Source of the DNA: Actinomadura sp. J1-007
GTDB lineage: Bacteria; Actinomycetota; Actinomycetes; Streptosporangiales; Streptosporangiaceae
Length of the DNA: 64,000 nucleotides
Assembly: GCF_009793335.1 (NCBI RefSeq)
Contig: NZ_WING01000001.1
Span: 7,415,929 to 7,479,928 of the forward strand
Direction of reading: 5' to 3'
A program made the translations under genes and the position numbers. Position 1 is the stretch's first letter; each line of letters starts with the position of its first letter. The notes under the pieces are model-generated. The model had not been told where the DNA came from and did no database searches. It saw only the letters and a list, made by a program, of their open reading frames with translations. Below are positions 54,286 to 62,699 of this stretch, piece by piece.

Positions 54286-54660
54286 TCAAGGCGTTGGAAC
54301 TCCGTCCTGCGGGGCGTCGAGGACGGCGGCCAGGTCGTCCGGGACCGGCAGCACGGTGTGCAGGCCGACCGCCGTGCGGCCGGTGTTCCCCACCGGCGCG
54401 CGGCCCATCAGAGACCCGGGACCGGCCACGACGAGCCGGACGACCTGGCCGAACGCCTCGCGCCGGTCGCGGCAGGCCAGCGCGAGCCGCAGCATCAGCC
54501 AGTGCGCTCGGGTGTGCTCCCAGGCCCACCGCTGCGACAGGATGTGCGCGCGTTCGAGGGCGGTCCACATGGTGTCGGGGTCGGCGGCGGTGGCGGCCCG
54601 GTGCAACTCGTTCTCGAACGAGACGCGGACGCGGGCGGGCATGAGGAAACGGGAAGCCAT
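54286..54660 (-). CDS. DUF3703 family protein
   Basis: About 124 residues from ATG 54660; GTG 54687 and ATG 54642 are in-frame alternatives without a clear ribosome binding site. The family pattern is clear: VRVSFENELHRAA, ALERAHILSQRWAWEHTRAH, WLMLRLALACRDRREAFGQ and the end APVGNTGRTAVGL. No function is known for DUF3703; it is often found near metal or stress genes. It ends 76 bases before the VOC gene start and is on the same strand. Confidence 0.75.
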   Translation of the reverse strand: MASRFLMPARVRVSFENELHRAATAADPDTMWTALERAHILSQRWAWEHTRAHWLMLRLALACRDRREAFGQVVRLVVAGPGSLMGRAPVGNTGRTAVGLHTVLPVPDDLAAVLDAPQDGVPTP

Positions 54661-54708
54661 GCCGTTGAGACTGTCCGACCGTGTCACGCGGGCGCTTGAA
54701 CGAACCTG

Positions 54709-55494
54709 CTACCGGATCGGCCCGCCGTAGCGCGGCGCGTCACCGACGGCCCACCGGATTCCCCGGGTGAACTCGGACGGCGCGATGCCGAACATCCGGC
54801 GGCAGACCCGGCTGAGGTGCGCGCTGTCCGCCAGCCCGGCCCCGTGCGCGGCGAGGGTGAGCGATTCGCCCGCCGCGACCAGTTCCGTGGCCCGCTGGAT
54901 TCGCAGCCACAGCACGTACGGGCGGAACGGCAGCCCCAACTCGTCCCGGAAAAGGTGCGCGAGGCGGCCCTCGGACAGGCCCGCCTCCCGCGCGACGTCC
55001 CCGAGACGTACCGGCGCCGACCGGTCCAGCCGGACGGCCACCGCGCGCAGCGCACGTGCGAGCGCCGGATGCCGCGCCGCCGGAGGCCCGGCGGGCACGC
55101 GCGGCAGTGCCGCCGCCAACGCCTCGGCGCCCGCCAGCCCCGCGGCCGCGGGGATCGGCAGGGACCGCGCGGCGTTCGCCCAGGACGCGGCGTCGCGGGC
55201 GCAGGCGTTCAGCGCGCGGCCGGTGGCCGAGTCGCGGTCGATGTGCAGGAGGACCGCGTCGGGAGAGCCCCGCAGGACCGCGTGCGTCGCGTCCGCCGGG
55301 ATGGCGGCGGCACGGCACGCGACCCGTCCGCCGTGCCCGTCGGCCAGCTCGAACTCGCCGCCGCGGGCGGCGAGTACCTGGACGGTGTGGTGCGCGTGCG
55401 GGGAGGCCGTCCCGACCACGCCGGCGTACAGGAGCCATCCCGGGCGCAGCGCCGCCGCGCCGCGCCACGCGGAGGCCGGTCCACTGGCCGACAT
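54709..55494 (-). CDS. AraC-family transcriptional regulator
   Basis: 261 residues from ATG 55494; TAGGGT ends 7 bases before it, so the transcript is probably leaderless. A cupin-like N-terminal half (HAHHTVQVLAARGGEFELAD) is followed by two helix-turn-helix units: VRLGDVAREAGLSEGRLAHL and LTLAAHGAGLADSAHLSRVC, with FRRMFGIAPSEFTRG-type ending. Target genes cannot be told; the divergent DUF6098 gene 140 bases away is one option. Confidence 0.88.
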   Translation of the reverse strand: MSASGPASAWRGAAALRPGWLLYAGVVGTASPHAHHTVQVLAARGGEFELADGHGGRVACRAAAIPADATHAVLRGSPDAVLLHIDRDSATGRALNACARDAASWANAARSLPIPAAAGLAGAEALAAALPRVPAGPPAARHPALARALRAVAVRLDRSAPVRLGDVAREAGLSEGRLAHLFRDELGLPFRPYVLWLRIQRATELVAAGESLTLAAHGAGLADSAHLSRVCRRMFGIAPSEFTRGIRWAVGDAPRYGGPIR

Positions 55495-55634
55495 CCGCCG
55501 GACCCTAACAGACCCGCCTGCTCTGCCCGGGAGTGTGACGCTCTGCCCGTACTGACCGATGCGTTCAGCCGCTCCAAACGGGTAGCACCGGTTCTACGCC
55601 ACCGAGATCGACAAGAGCCGAGGGGGGACGGGAC

Positions 55635-56073
55635 ATGGGCATTCCCACACTCGAGACGATCGACGAGCTGGCCGATCTCGTGGCGGAGCGGCCGGAGCTG
55701 TTCATCCGGTGGTCGCGCGGACCCGAGACCGACGCCTCGGCGTCCAGCAAGGACGACCTGACGGGAGCCCGGCTGCCGGGCCTGTCGGCCAACCCCTGAA
55801 GGTGGAGGAGTGGTGGGGGCGGCGCCCCTGCGGGTGTGGGTGGCGCGCCGCCTGCACGACTACAGCCACCTGGAGCGCCAGAAGGGCCCGGGCGTACGGC
55901 CATGGGTGCTGGAAGGGGAGGAGCGGGGACGCGGCCCGGACAACGAGCCCGTCGTGTACTGCCGCCAGGCCGTCGCGTGGATCGCCGACTCGGTGCTCGC
56001 GGAGGCGGATCGCATCGTGGCCGCGCAGGAGGGCAACTGGGGCGCGTTGCAACGCGTCGAACGCCGGGACTGA
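55635..56073 (+). pseudogene. DUF6098 family protein (two frameshifts)
   Basis: ATG 55635 follows GAGGGGGGACGG. The first part reads LETIDELADLVAERPELFIR, WSRGPETDASASSKDDLTGA and LPGLSANP, then a stop. Adding a C at the CCCC near 55796 and another at the CCCC near 55835 gives LKVEEWWGRRP, LRVWVARRLHDYSHLERQKG and the conserved GRGPDNEPVVYCRQAVAWI, ending at 56073; total about 146 residues. This is the actinobacterial DUF6098 family, of unknown function and without membrane segments. Confidence 0.78.
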
Positions 56074-56284
56074 CCCGGCCCCACGGCAACCCCGACGATC
56101 ACCCGACGTGAGGCGCGCGCCGCCGCACGCCCAGCCGCGGCCGGGAATCCACGGCGCGGCGTTCTGATCGCGAAAGTTCAGGACCGCCGCCTGCCGCGGG
56201 GCCCGATGAGCTCGTACGAAGCCCAGTTCAACGTCCTCTCAGGCGTCCGCCATCGCCATCCACCCAGGAAAACCGGCCGCAGGC

Positions 56285-56302
56285 GCAGAAATAATTATCT
56301 GC
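56285..56302. promoter_or_regulatory. GCAGA-N8-TCTGC inverted repeat upstream of the LLM operon
   Basis: GCAGA AATAATTA TCTGC; the AT-rich centre stands out in this GC-rich DNA and the arms resemble the MarR-type palindrome at 50467. It lies 71 bases before ATG 56373 and may be a regulatory site for the LLM oxidoreductase operon, perhaps for the MarR gene at 58185. The 210 bases before it carry nothing recognisable. Confidence 0.45.
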
Positions 56303-56372
56303 ACAGGCAGGTTCTTGGGGGTGGATCGATGAACGGGGGCGCGTGGCCTCCGAGCGGAGAGAGGGGAACGAC

Positions 56373-57434
56373 ATGTCGTTCGAGATCGGCATCATGACGT
56401 TCGGGGAGCTCACGGAGGACCCGGTCACGGGGACCCCGCCGTCCCCGCGGCGGCGCGTCCGGGAGACGATCGAGCAGGCACGGGTCGCCGACCAGGTGGG
56501 CCTGGACGTCTTCGGCGTCGGCGAGCACCACCGCACCGACTTCGTGGGGTCCGCGCCGACCGTCCTGCTGGCCGCCGCAGCGGAGAAGACCGAGAACATC
56601 AAGCTCACGAGCGCGGTCACCGTGCTCAGCTCGGAGGACCCCGTGCGCGTCTGGGAGCAGTTCGCCACGATCGACCTGCTGTCGGCCGGCCGCGCGGAGA
56701 TCATCGCCGGGCGCGGCTCGTACACCGAGTCGTTCCCGCTGTTCGGGTACGACCTGAAGGACTACGCGGACCTGTTCCGCGAGAAGCTCGACCTGCTGCT
56801 CAAGATCCGCGAACGGAACCCGCTCACCTGGTCAGGGCGCTTCCGCGCACCCCTGGTCGAGGCCGACATCGCGCCCCGCGCCGACGGCGGCGCCATCCCG
56901 GTCTGGGTCGGGGTCGGCGGATCGCGCGCGTCGGCGATCAGCACCGGCCGCCTCGGCCTGCCCATGGCGCTGGCCCTGCTGCTCGGACCGCTCGCCTCCC
57001 ACGAGGAGACCGTGGAGTTCTACCGGACGGCCGCGGCGGACGCCGGGCACGACGCGGACGCGCTCCCGATCAGCATCAACACGCACGGGTTCGTCGGGCG
57101 CACGAGCCAGGGCGCGCGGGACACCATGTACCCCTATTTCGCCAAGGGCATGATGGACAACAACCACCAGCGCGGCGTCGGGTTCCCGATCCCGCGCGCG
57201 GCGTTCGACGCCCAGTCCTCGCCCGCCGCCGGGCTGCTGGTCGGCAGCCCGCAGGAAATCATCGACAAGCTGCTCGCCTACCACGAGGTGTACGGCCTCA
57301 ACCGCGCGATCATCCAGATGGGCTTCGGCGGCGTGCCGCAGAAGGAGCACCTGGAGGCGATCGAACTGCTCGGCACCGAGGTCGCGCCCGTCGTGCGCCG
57401 CGAGGTCGCCCTGCTCGACAGGAGCGCGGCATGA
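56373..57434 (+). CDS. LLM-class flavin-dependent oxidoreductase
   Basis: 353 residues from ATG 56373, after GAGAGGGG. The bacterial luciferase-like fold is shown by MSFEIGIMTFGELTEDPVTG, VGEHHRTDFVGSAPTVLLAA, LTSAVTVLSSEDPVRVWEQF and the cofactor-site segment AEIIAGRGSYTESFPLFGYD. It uses reduced FMN supplied by a partner reductase; the next gene is exactly that, with a 4-base overlap (ATGA), so they form a two-component monooxygenase. Substrate unknown. An inverted repeat lies 71 bases upstream. Confidence 0.9.
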   Translation: MSFEIGIMTFGELTEDPVTGTPPSPRRRVRETIEQARVADQVGLDVFGVGEHHRTDFVGSAPTVLLAAAAEKTENIKLTSAVTVLSSEDPVRVWEQFATIDLLSAGRAEIIAGRGSYTESFPLFGYDLKDYADLFREKLDLLLKIRERNPLTWSGRFRAPLVEADIAPRADGGAIPVWVGVGGSRASAISTGRLGLPMALALLLGPLASHEETVEFYRTAAADAGHDADALPISINTHGFVGRTSQGARDTMYPYFAKGMMDNNHQRGVGFPIPRAAFDAQSSPAAGLLVGSPQEIIDKLLAYHEVYGLNRAIIQMGFGGVPQKEHLEAIELLGTEVAPVVRREVALLDRSAA

Positions 57435-58050
57435 CCGCCGTCGCGCGGGTACGCCCCCGGACCCGGTCACGCGGACGGCCCCGTCCCTGCGAGTCGTCGT
57501 CGTCAACGGCAGTCCGAGCGAGCCGTCCAAGACGATGGGGCTCGTGGACGTCGTCCTCGGCACCCTCAAGGGCATGCTCCCGATCGAGGTGTCCCGGGTG
57601 GACGTCTACCGGCTGGGCGCGGGGTTCACCGGAGCGATCGAGCGCGACGACGTCACACCCGACGTCGAGGACTCGCTCCGGCGGGCCGAGAACGCCGATC
57701 TGCTCATCGCCGCCGCACCGGTGTTCCGCGGCACGTACCCCGGCATGTTCAAGCACTTCTTCGATCTGGTCGACCAGTACGCCCTCGCGAACAAACCCGT
57801 CCTCCTCGCCGCGACCGGCGGCGGCGACCACCACGCGCTCGTCCTGGAACACGCCATGCGGCCGCTGTTCGCCTTCTTCCAGGCGCTGACGGTCCCGGTC
57901 GCGTTCTTCGCGTCCGCCGGGGACTTCGACGGCACGACGCTGCTCAACCCCCGCGTCTACGGGCGCATCGAGGTCGGACTCACCGACGTCGTGGACCTGC
58001 TCCGTGCCCGCGCGACGGGAGGCGAAGCAACGCTGCGAACCGGCGGATAG
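57431..58050 (+). pseudogene. NADPH-dependent FMN reductase partner of the LLM enzyme (N-terminal frameshift)
   Basis: ATG 57431 overlaps the LLM stop. One C is missing in the CCCC near 57458; with it the N-terminus reads MTAVARVRPPDPVTRTAPSL and runs into RVVVVNGSPSEPSKTMGLVD, the phosphate-binding loop. ATG 57535, the apparent start, is therefore internal and would remove that loop. The rest (LLIAAAPVFRGTYPGMFKHF, FFDLVDQYALANKPVLLAAT) is a CE1759/MsuE-type FMN reductase that supplies FMNH2. About 206 residues. Confidence 0.85.
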
Positions 58051-58184
58051 CGCCCTTCTCGCGCCGCCCGGCGAGCGCCGGGCCGCGGGAGCGCCCCACG
58101 TCCTCGCCGCCGCGAACAAGACTCGCTGTGCAGGCAGGCAGATCCGATTGGGATTCGGGATGACCTGCCGATACCGTGCTGCTC

Positions 58185-58658
58185 ATGGCGACCGACAGGC
58201 TGCGAGAGCTCGAAGACCAGGCATGGAGGGGGTTCCTGGTCACCCACGATCGGATCTGGCGCGAGATCGAGGCCGGGCTCGCCCCGTTGAACGTGAGCAT
58301 GGCCGAGTACAGCGTGCTGGCGCTGCTGGGCGAGGCCGGTCCGAACGGCATGCGGATGTCGGAGCTCGCCCGGAAGCGGCTGATGTCCACCGGCGGGTTC
58401 ACCCGGCTTGCCGACCGGCTCGAACGCCGCGGGCTGATCGAGAGGCGGCGGGCGGCCGGCGACGGCCGCGGCTTCACGGCGGTCCTCACCAAGGAAGGGA
58501 AGGCGCTCCTGCGCAAGGCATGGCGCCGGCAGCACGACGACCTGCGCAGGCTCTTCCTCGACCGGCTCGACGACGAGCACCTGCGCAACCTCGCCGACGT
58601 CTGGGCGCGGCTGGAACCGGACGACGAGGCCGCGTCCGACCCGCACCCGAAACTATAA
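58185..58658 (+). CDS. MarR-family transcriptional regulator
   Basis: 157 residues from ATG 58185 (MATDRLRELEDQAWRGF); TACCGT ends 7 bases before it and there is no ribosome binding site. Winged helix: MAEYSVLALLGEAGPNGMRM, SELARKRLMSTGGFTRLADR, wing RRRAAGDGRGFTAVLTKEG. It follows the LLM-reductase operon with 134 bases between and faces the second LLM gene tail to tail. A regulator of either redox gene set is plausible but not shown. Confidence 0.9.
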   Translation: MATDRLRELEDQAWRGFLVTHDRIWREIEAGLAPLNVSMAEYSVLALLGEAGPNGMRMSELARKRLMSTGGFTRLADRLERRGLIERRRAAGDGRGFTAVLTKEGKALLRKAWRRQHDDLRRLFLDRLDDEHLRNLADVWARLEPDDEAASDPHPKL

Positions 58659-58676
58659 CCTGTTCTCGTTCCGAGA

Positions 58677-59548
58677 TCACGGCTGGACTTTGGCGATCAC
58701 CGTTTCGGCGAAGCGTTCGAGGTTCTCGATCTTCTTGGCCAGCGGCTCGGTGTCGGGCCCCTGGATGTACGGCCAGCGGAAGCCCACGATCGCGTCGGTC
58801 ACGCCCTTGTCCTCCAGCCGCTTCACCCCGTCCGGCGTGTAGGCGTCGAACGAGATCACGTGCACCTCGAACGGGTCGTCCGCCTTGCCCTCGGCCTCCC
58901 GGATCCGGGCCAGGCGCTCCAGCAGCGCGTCCAGGTCGTCGCCGCCCGCGTGCATCCACCCGTCGCCGCGGACCACGGCGCGCCGCAGCGCCGCCTCGCT
59001 GTGCCCGCCGACCAGGATCGGGATCGGCCGCGCGGGCGCCGGGGTCATCTTGATCGCGGGCAGGTCGTAGATCTCCCCGTGGTACTCGAAGTACTCGCCG
59101 GTGCTCAGCCCCCGGACGATGTCGATGGCCTCGTCCATCCGCTTTCCGCGCCGTTCCCACGGGACGCCCATCACCGCGAAGTCCTCGGGCCAGGGACTGA
59201 GCCCGACGCCGAGGCCGAGCCGGTCGCCGGTGAGGGCGGCGATCGACGTGGCCTGCTTGGCGACCAGCACCGGCGGCCGTACCGGGAGCTTGAGCACGAA
59301 CGGCGTGAACCGCAGCGTGCTCGTCACCGCCCCATCGCCGCGATCAGGGTGAAGGTTTCGATGAAGCTCTTGTCCTCCAGAAAACTCCGGTCCCCGTCCT
59401 CGGTGTACGGGTAGGTCGAGTCGGACTCCTTGGGGTAGACGAGCGAGTCGGCGACCGAGAAGCTCGTGTACCCCGCCGCCTCGGCGGCGCGGGCCAGGGG
59501 CAGGTAGTACGAGTGGTCGGTCATGGCCTCGGCATAGGTGAACCTCAT
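58677..59548 (-). pseudogene. LLM-class F420-dependent oxidoreductase (N-terminal frameshift)
   Basis: Starts at ATG 59548 (MRFTYAEAMTDHSYYLPLAR), after GGAG. The first 73 residues read normally to LIAAMG; one G missing in the GGGG near 59330 is needed to continue AVTSTLRFTPFVLKLPVRPP to 58677, total about 290 residues. DRLGLGVGLSPWPEDFAVMG, YDLPAIKMTPAPARPIPILV and GGHSEAALRRAVVRGDGW are typical of the Rv2161c-like F420-dependent subgroup. Cofactor type is inferred from these motifs. Convergent with the MarR gene. Confidence 0.85.
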
Positions 59549-59629
59549 GCGAACCGCTCCAGGCGACGGCGACAGGTCGCCAAATACTAGAACCCGTTCC
59601 AGTCAGGCGCCAGGGAACCGAGCTCGCCC

Positions 59630-59985
59630 TTAGAGGGAACGCTGGATGCGGCCGAGGTAACGCGTGGTCCGCCTGACGCCCGGCACGCCGACGGCCACGG
59701 CCAGGGCGCCGAACGCCAGGAAGTACGGGGCCCGTTCCTCCCGGTCGCGCCGTTCCCGCGCGAGGTCGCTGTAGGTGCGGGGGCCGTAGCCGGTGAAGCA
59801 GGTGTACGGGCCGTGTTCGGGGACCACCTTGCCGCCGCACTTGATCGGCCGGTGAGCCGCGTAGATCCCCTGGGCGCCGACGAACATCACGATCAGTCCG
59901 AACCCGATCAGCAAGAAGAACGTCGGCCAGAGCAGCAACGCCGCGATCGCCTTCGGACGACCGCCGGGGGCGCTGCCGGCCGCAT
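59630..59985 (-). pseudogene. small two-helix membrane protein of unknown function (N-terminal frameshift)
   Basis: ATG 59985 lies 9 bases after GGGAG. Its reading (MRPAAP) is one base short in the C5 run near 59969; adding a C gives PGGRPKAIAALLLWPTFFLL and the frame to 59630, about 119 residues. Two hydrophobic segments (residues 15-38 and about 85-100) flank a cytosolic or external loop with two Cys (IKCGGKVVPEHGPYTCFTGY). No family recognised. Confidence 0.55.
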
Positions 59986-60179
59986 GCGATCACACTCCCT
60001 GACCCGCCGTGGTCGTCCCGGGATACTACCGCCCGGCTGCCGACCACCCACCCGAAGACGGGCATGTCCGACTTCAGAAGTCCGCGTCTGACCTGGTGGC
60101 TTCAGGTGGGCGTGGCCGTTCTGGAAGTCGAAGGCGTGATCCGCGGACGGGCGCACCCTCTCGGGAACGGCTCGTCGCG

Positions 60180-60470
60180 TCAGTCGCCGTACATCAGTAC
60201 CGAACCCGACGCCTCGCCGGTGTCGGCGGCCCGCAGTTCGGCAACGATCTCTTCGGTCGTCCACTGGTGCGGCTCGATCGAGAACGCCCGGTCCTTGCTG
60301 GTGAAGTAGTTGAAGAACGTCCGCGGCGAGATGTCGGCCGCCTCGCTGATCTCTTCCACGGTCACCGCGTCGGGCCCGCCTCGCTCCAGCGCCAGCCGTA
60401 CCGCCGCGCCGCGGATCGCGACCCGCCGGGCGACGCGACGCCTCTCGCGCCGTGCTTCTCCCGCATCCAC
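60180..60470 (-). CDS. short TetR-type regulator, C-terminal domain apparently missing
   Basis: 96 residues from GTG 60470 (VDAGEARRERRRVARRVA); upstream in-frame GTG/TTG codons lie inside the inverted repeat at 60474 and are less likely. The MftR/TetR helix-turn-helix is intact: AAVRLALERGGPDAVTVEEI, SEAADISPRTFFNYFTSKDR. The frame then stops after about 35 further residues (ASGSVLMYGD), whereas TetR proteins are usually about 190 long; no continuing frame downstream looks like the effector domain. It could be a truncated gene or a bare DNA-binding protein. Divergent from the DUF1992 gene. Confidence 0.65.
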   Translation of the reverse strand: MDAGEARRERRRVARRVAIRGAAVRLALERGGPDAVTVEEISEAADISPRTFFNYFTSKDRAFSIEPHQWTTEEIVAELRAADTGEASGSVLMYGD

Positions 60471-60473
60471 GAT

Positions 60474-60497
60474 TTGCAGAATTTGCACACTCTGCAA
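60474..60497. promoter_or_regulatory. TTGCAGA-N10-TCTGCAA inverted repeat, likely operator
   Basis: Perfect 7-bp arms around a 10-base spacer that itself contains TTTGCA, giving three TGCA cores. It abuts the start of the short TetR gene and is 100 bases from the divergent DUF1992 gene. Fits self-regulation by that TetR. Confidence 0.68.
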
Positions 60498-60595
60498 CCC
60501 GGTGCCGGTCAGTGGCGTTCCGTGCCGCCTCCACCTGACGGGGTCCGGGCGGTTCCGGGCATGATGTCTCGTTCCGAGCGTGGGACAATGCCGTC

Positions 60596-61095
60596 ATGAC
60601 CGAGCGAAAGCCCGCGGGGCTCAGCTTCGAGTCCTGGATCGACGGGCAGATCCGCGAGGCGGAGCAGCGGGGCGAGTTCGCCGACCTGCCCGGCGCGGGA
60701 AAGCCCTTGCCCGACGCGAACAAGCCGCTGGACGAGAACTGGTGGATCAAGCAGAAGCTGGCCAGCGAGGGGCTCGTGGCACTGCCCCATCCGACCCTGG
60801 CCCTGCGCAAGGAGATCGAGGACGCCCTGGCCGAGGCGGCCGGGGCGGCGTCTGAACGGCGGGTGCGCCAGCTCCTGGAACCGGTCAACGAGAAGATCGC
60901 CGCTTACCTGCGCATGCCCCGCCCGGCCCCCCGCTCGGGCGCCGGATGATCGACATCGACGAGGTCGTGGCGAGCTGGCGGCAGGAGCATGGCGCAGACG
61001 ACGATCCTCCGCAGAGCACCACCACGCCGAGCGGCGGCGGCAGGCCGAGCCGCAACCGATGGAGGCTCCGCTTCCGCCGTCGGCACCACGACTGA
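60596..61095 (+). pseudogene. DUF1992 (DnaJ-homologue subfamily C member 28-like) protein (C-terminal frameshift)
   Basis: ATG 60596. The family core is complete: FESWIDGQIREAEQRGEFAD, LPGAGKPLPDANKPLDENWW and IKQKLASEG. The frame as written ends at 60949, but one C added in the CCCCCC near 60931 gives PPLGRRMIDIDEVVASWRQE and a basic tail (RWRLRFRRRHHD) to 61095, about 166 residues; the DIDEVVASWR motif is the normal end of this family. Function unknown. GACAAT lies 6 bases before the start, a possible leaderless promoter. Confidence 0.8.
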
Positions 61096-61455
61096 GGCGC
61101 GCCGGCGCGTCGACATCTGATCCGTACGGGTCGGTCCTGCCGTCATTCGGCCCGTCCGGGGGCGGGGTCAAGGGCCGGGGGAACGGGCGGCCGGATGCGG
61201 ACAGCCGTCCCACGACCACCTTCTATCACCGCAGGTGACGGACTCATCACGCAGGTGAATGCGCTCCGCAATCACCTTTTGAGCACTCTCCGTAATTATC
61301 TGGACACAGGATCATATGGAAACCAGTTGTGATGTGTTGGACACTCTTCGTGTTCGACCCTTACTGGATTCCCCGCCGCCGCACCCCCGGGATACCCATG
61401 CGTATCCGGTGTCCCTCGGGATCGGCGGTGCGGGACCAACGTCGAAGGAGAGCAG
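61096..61455. other. intergenic region with two TCAC-GCA-GGTGA repeats
   Basis: 360 bases without a supported gene. It holds TCACC GCA GGTGA at 61226-61238, a short palindrome, and a second similar element (ATCACGCAGGTGA) at 61246-61258, which could bind a regulator of the secreted protein gene at 61456. The right part is comparatively AT-rich (AATTATCTGG, CATATGG) and probably contains that gene's promoter. Confidence 0.5.
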
Positions 61456-61826
61456 ATGCCGTCGATGAGGACCACCGCTCTGGCCCTGGCCGCCACCGCC
61501 GCCGCGACCTGCCTGGCCACGACCGGGGCGGCCAGCGCGCAGAGCGCCGGCGCCCCCGCCAAGCCGGCCGCCCGAGGGCCGCCGCCCTTCCGCCGGGCTG
61601 GCAGCTCGTCACCCTCCCGAACGCCAACGTCCCCAACTTCCAGCGCCGGGTCCTCTACTGCCCGGGCAGCAAGCGCGTGCTCGGAGGCGGTGGCGAGGCA
61701 CGGGGCAACGGCGCCGTCCTGGTCGGCTCGTTCCCCACTGACGACGGCCGCGGCTGGATCGTGCTCGGCCGCCAGATCGGCTACAGCGACGTCGGCATCA
61801 GCGCCTTCGCGATCTGCGCCGACTGA
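61456..61826 (+). pseudogene. small secreted protein of unknown function (one frameshift)
   Basis: ATG 61456 is preceded by GAAGGAGA. Residues 1-28 are a signal peptide (MPSMRTTALALAATAAATC, cleavage after ASA). One G is missing in the GGG near 61579; with it the mature part reads ALPPGWQLVTLPNANVPNFQ, RRVLYCPGSKRVLGGGGEAR, NGAVLVGSFPTDDGRGW and ends GISAFAICAD at 61826, about 124 residues. Two Cys (YCPGS and AICAD) may form a disulfide. The pattern recalls small extracellular beta-proteins of actinomycetes; I cannot name a family. Confidence 0.68.
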
Positions 61827-61842
61827 CGATCCCGTCCCTCCG

Positions 61843-61875
61843 CCGGTCCCGGCCGCCCTTCGCGGCCGGGACCGG
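61843..61875 (+). terminator. 14-bp hairpin after the secreted protein gene
   Basis: CCGGTCCCGGCCGC and GCGGCCGGGACCGG are perfect inverse copies with a 5-base loop, 16 bases after the stop. Confidence 0.85.
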
Positions 61876-62024
61876 TTGCGTCTCACGGCCCTCGCCACTC
61901 TCGGGACCGCGTCTCCTCCGCCAATTGAAAGCGGCGCCACCGCCCCCGCCGCTGTAACGGCCATGAACGGTGCGGCCAACGTGGCAGATGTGGGGTTTGC
62001 TTGGGCGTACCGAGTTAGCGATTA

Positions 62025-62597
62025 CTACGCAGGGCTGGAGTTCTTGCGCTGGTTGGCGATGAAGCGCGCTTTCTTGTGGCGATTCCCGCACGTGTTCATG
62101 TCACACCATCTGCGGGTGCGGCTTTGGCTGGTGTCGAAGAAGGCGGCTTGGCAGGTCGGTGATGCGCACAGGGCCAGTTTTCCGTCTCGTTCGCCCGCGA
62201 TGATGCTGATCGCGTCGGCGGCGATCACGCTGAGGGCGTCTTCCACGCAGGAAGCCGAGCTGAGCCGCCATTGGCGATCGCCCTCGGGCGTCAGAACGGC
62301 CGCGGCCCGGCCCTGGGCGCTGCGGTCATTGATGACTTGGATGGCAGGCGCGGGGAGAGGTTCCTGGAGCGCGGCCGCTGTCGCGGCGGCGTGAATCGAC
62401 TCCCTCAGTTCCCGGGCGAGTTCGAGTTGGGCGGCGGTGCAGGATTCCACGGCCAGGCCGTTCACCGCCAGCCAGTCGATGAGTCGCTGCGGCGTGGGAA
62501 TGCGCTCGACCGGATTGCCGCGACGTTCCGTCAGAGTCCCCGTGAAGCTGGTCGCCAGCACATTACCGAGACGAAATTCAGGGACCCTGGCACGCAT
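62025..62597 (-). CDS. CGNR zinc-finger (ABATE domain) regulator
   Basis: 190 residues from ATG 62597; TAAGGT ends 6 bases before it with no ribosome binding site. The N-terminal ABATE domain (FRLGNVLATSFTGTLTERRG) binds an unknown ligand; the C-terminal CGNR zinc finger is complete: LCASPTCQAAFFDTSQSRTR, RWCDMNTCGNRHKKARF, with four Cys. Such proteins are transcription factors, often beside a hydrolase they control. Divergent from the epoxide hydrolase at 62700; operator-like repeats fill the gap and overlap its -10 box. Confidence 0.9.
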   Translation of the reverse strand: MRARVPEFRLGNVLATSFTGTLTERRGNPVERIPTPQRLIDWLAVNGLAVESCTAAQLELARELRESIHAAATAAALQEPLPAPAIQVINDRSAQGRAAAVLTPEGDRQWRLSSASCVEDALSVIAADAISIIAGERDGKLALCASPTCQAAFFDTSQSRTRRWCDMNTCGNRHKKARFIANQRKNSSPA

Positions 62598-62598
62598 G

Positions 62599-62658
62599 GA
62601 ACCACCTTAGCAGGTTGCATGCCGGCCGGACGGCATGTTAGAACCGTCTTAGCCGGTT
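62599..62658. promoter_or_regulatory. repeat-palindrome-repeat operator between CGNR regulator and epoxide hydrolase
   Basis: A perfect palindrome CATGCCG-N6-CGGCATG (62618-62637) is flanked by two direct copies of an 18-base element: GAACCACCTTAGCAGGTT at 62599-62616 and GAACCGTCTTAGCCGGTT at 62641-62658 (15 of 18 identical), 42 bases apart. The left copy contains the -10 box of the regulator gene. An organised, probably co-operative, control site. Confidence 0.72.
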
Positions 62659-62699
62659 CGCAGCAGGTAGCGGCCGGTCCGCGATGGCCAGGAGGTCTC

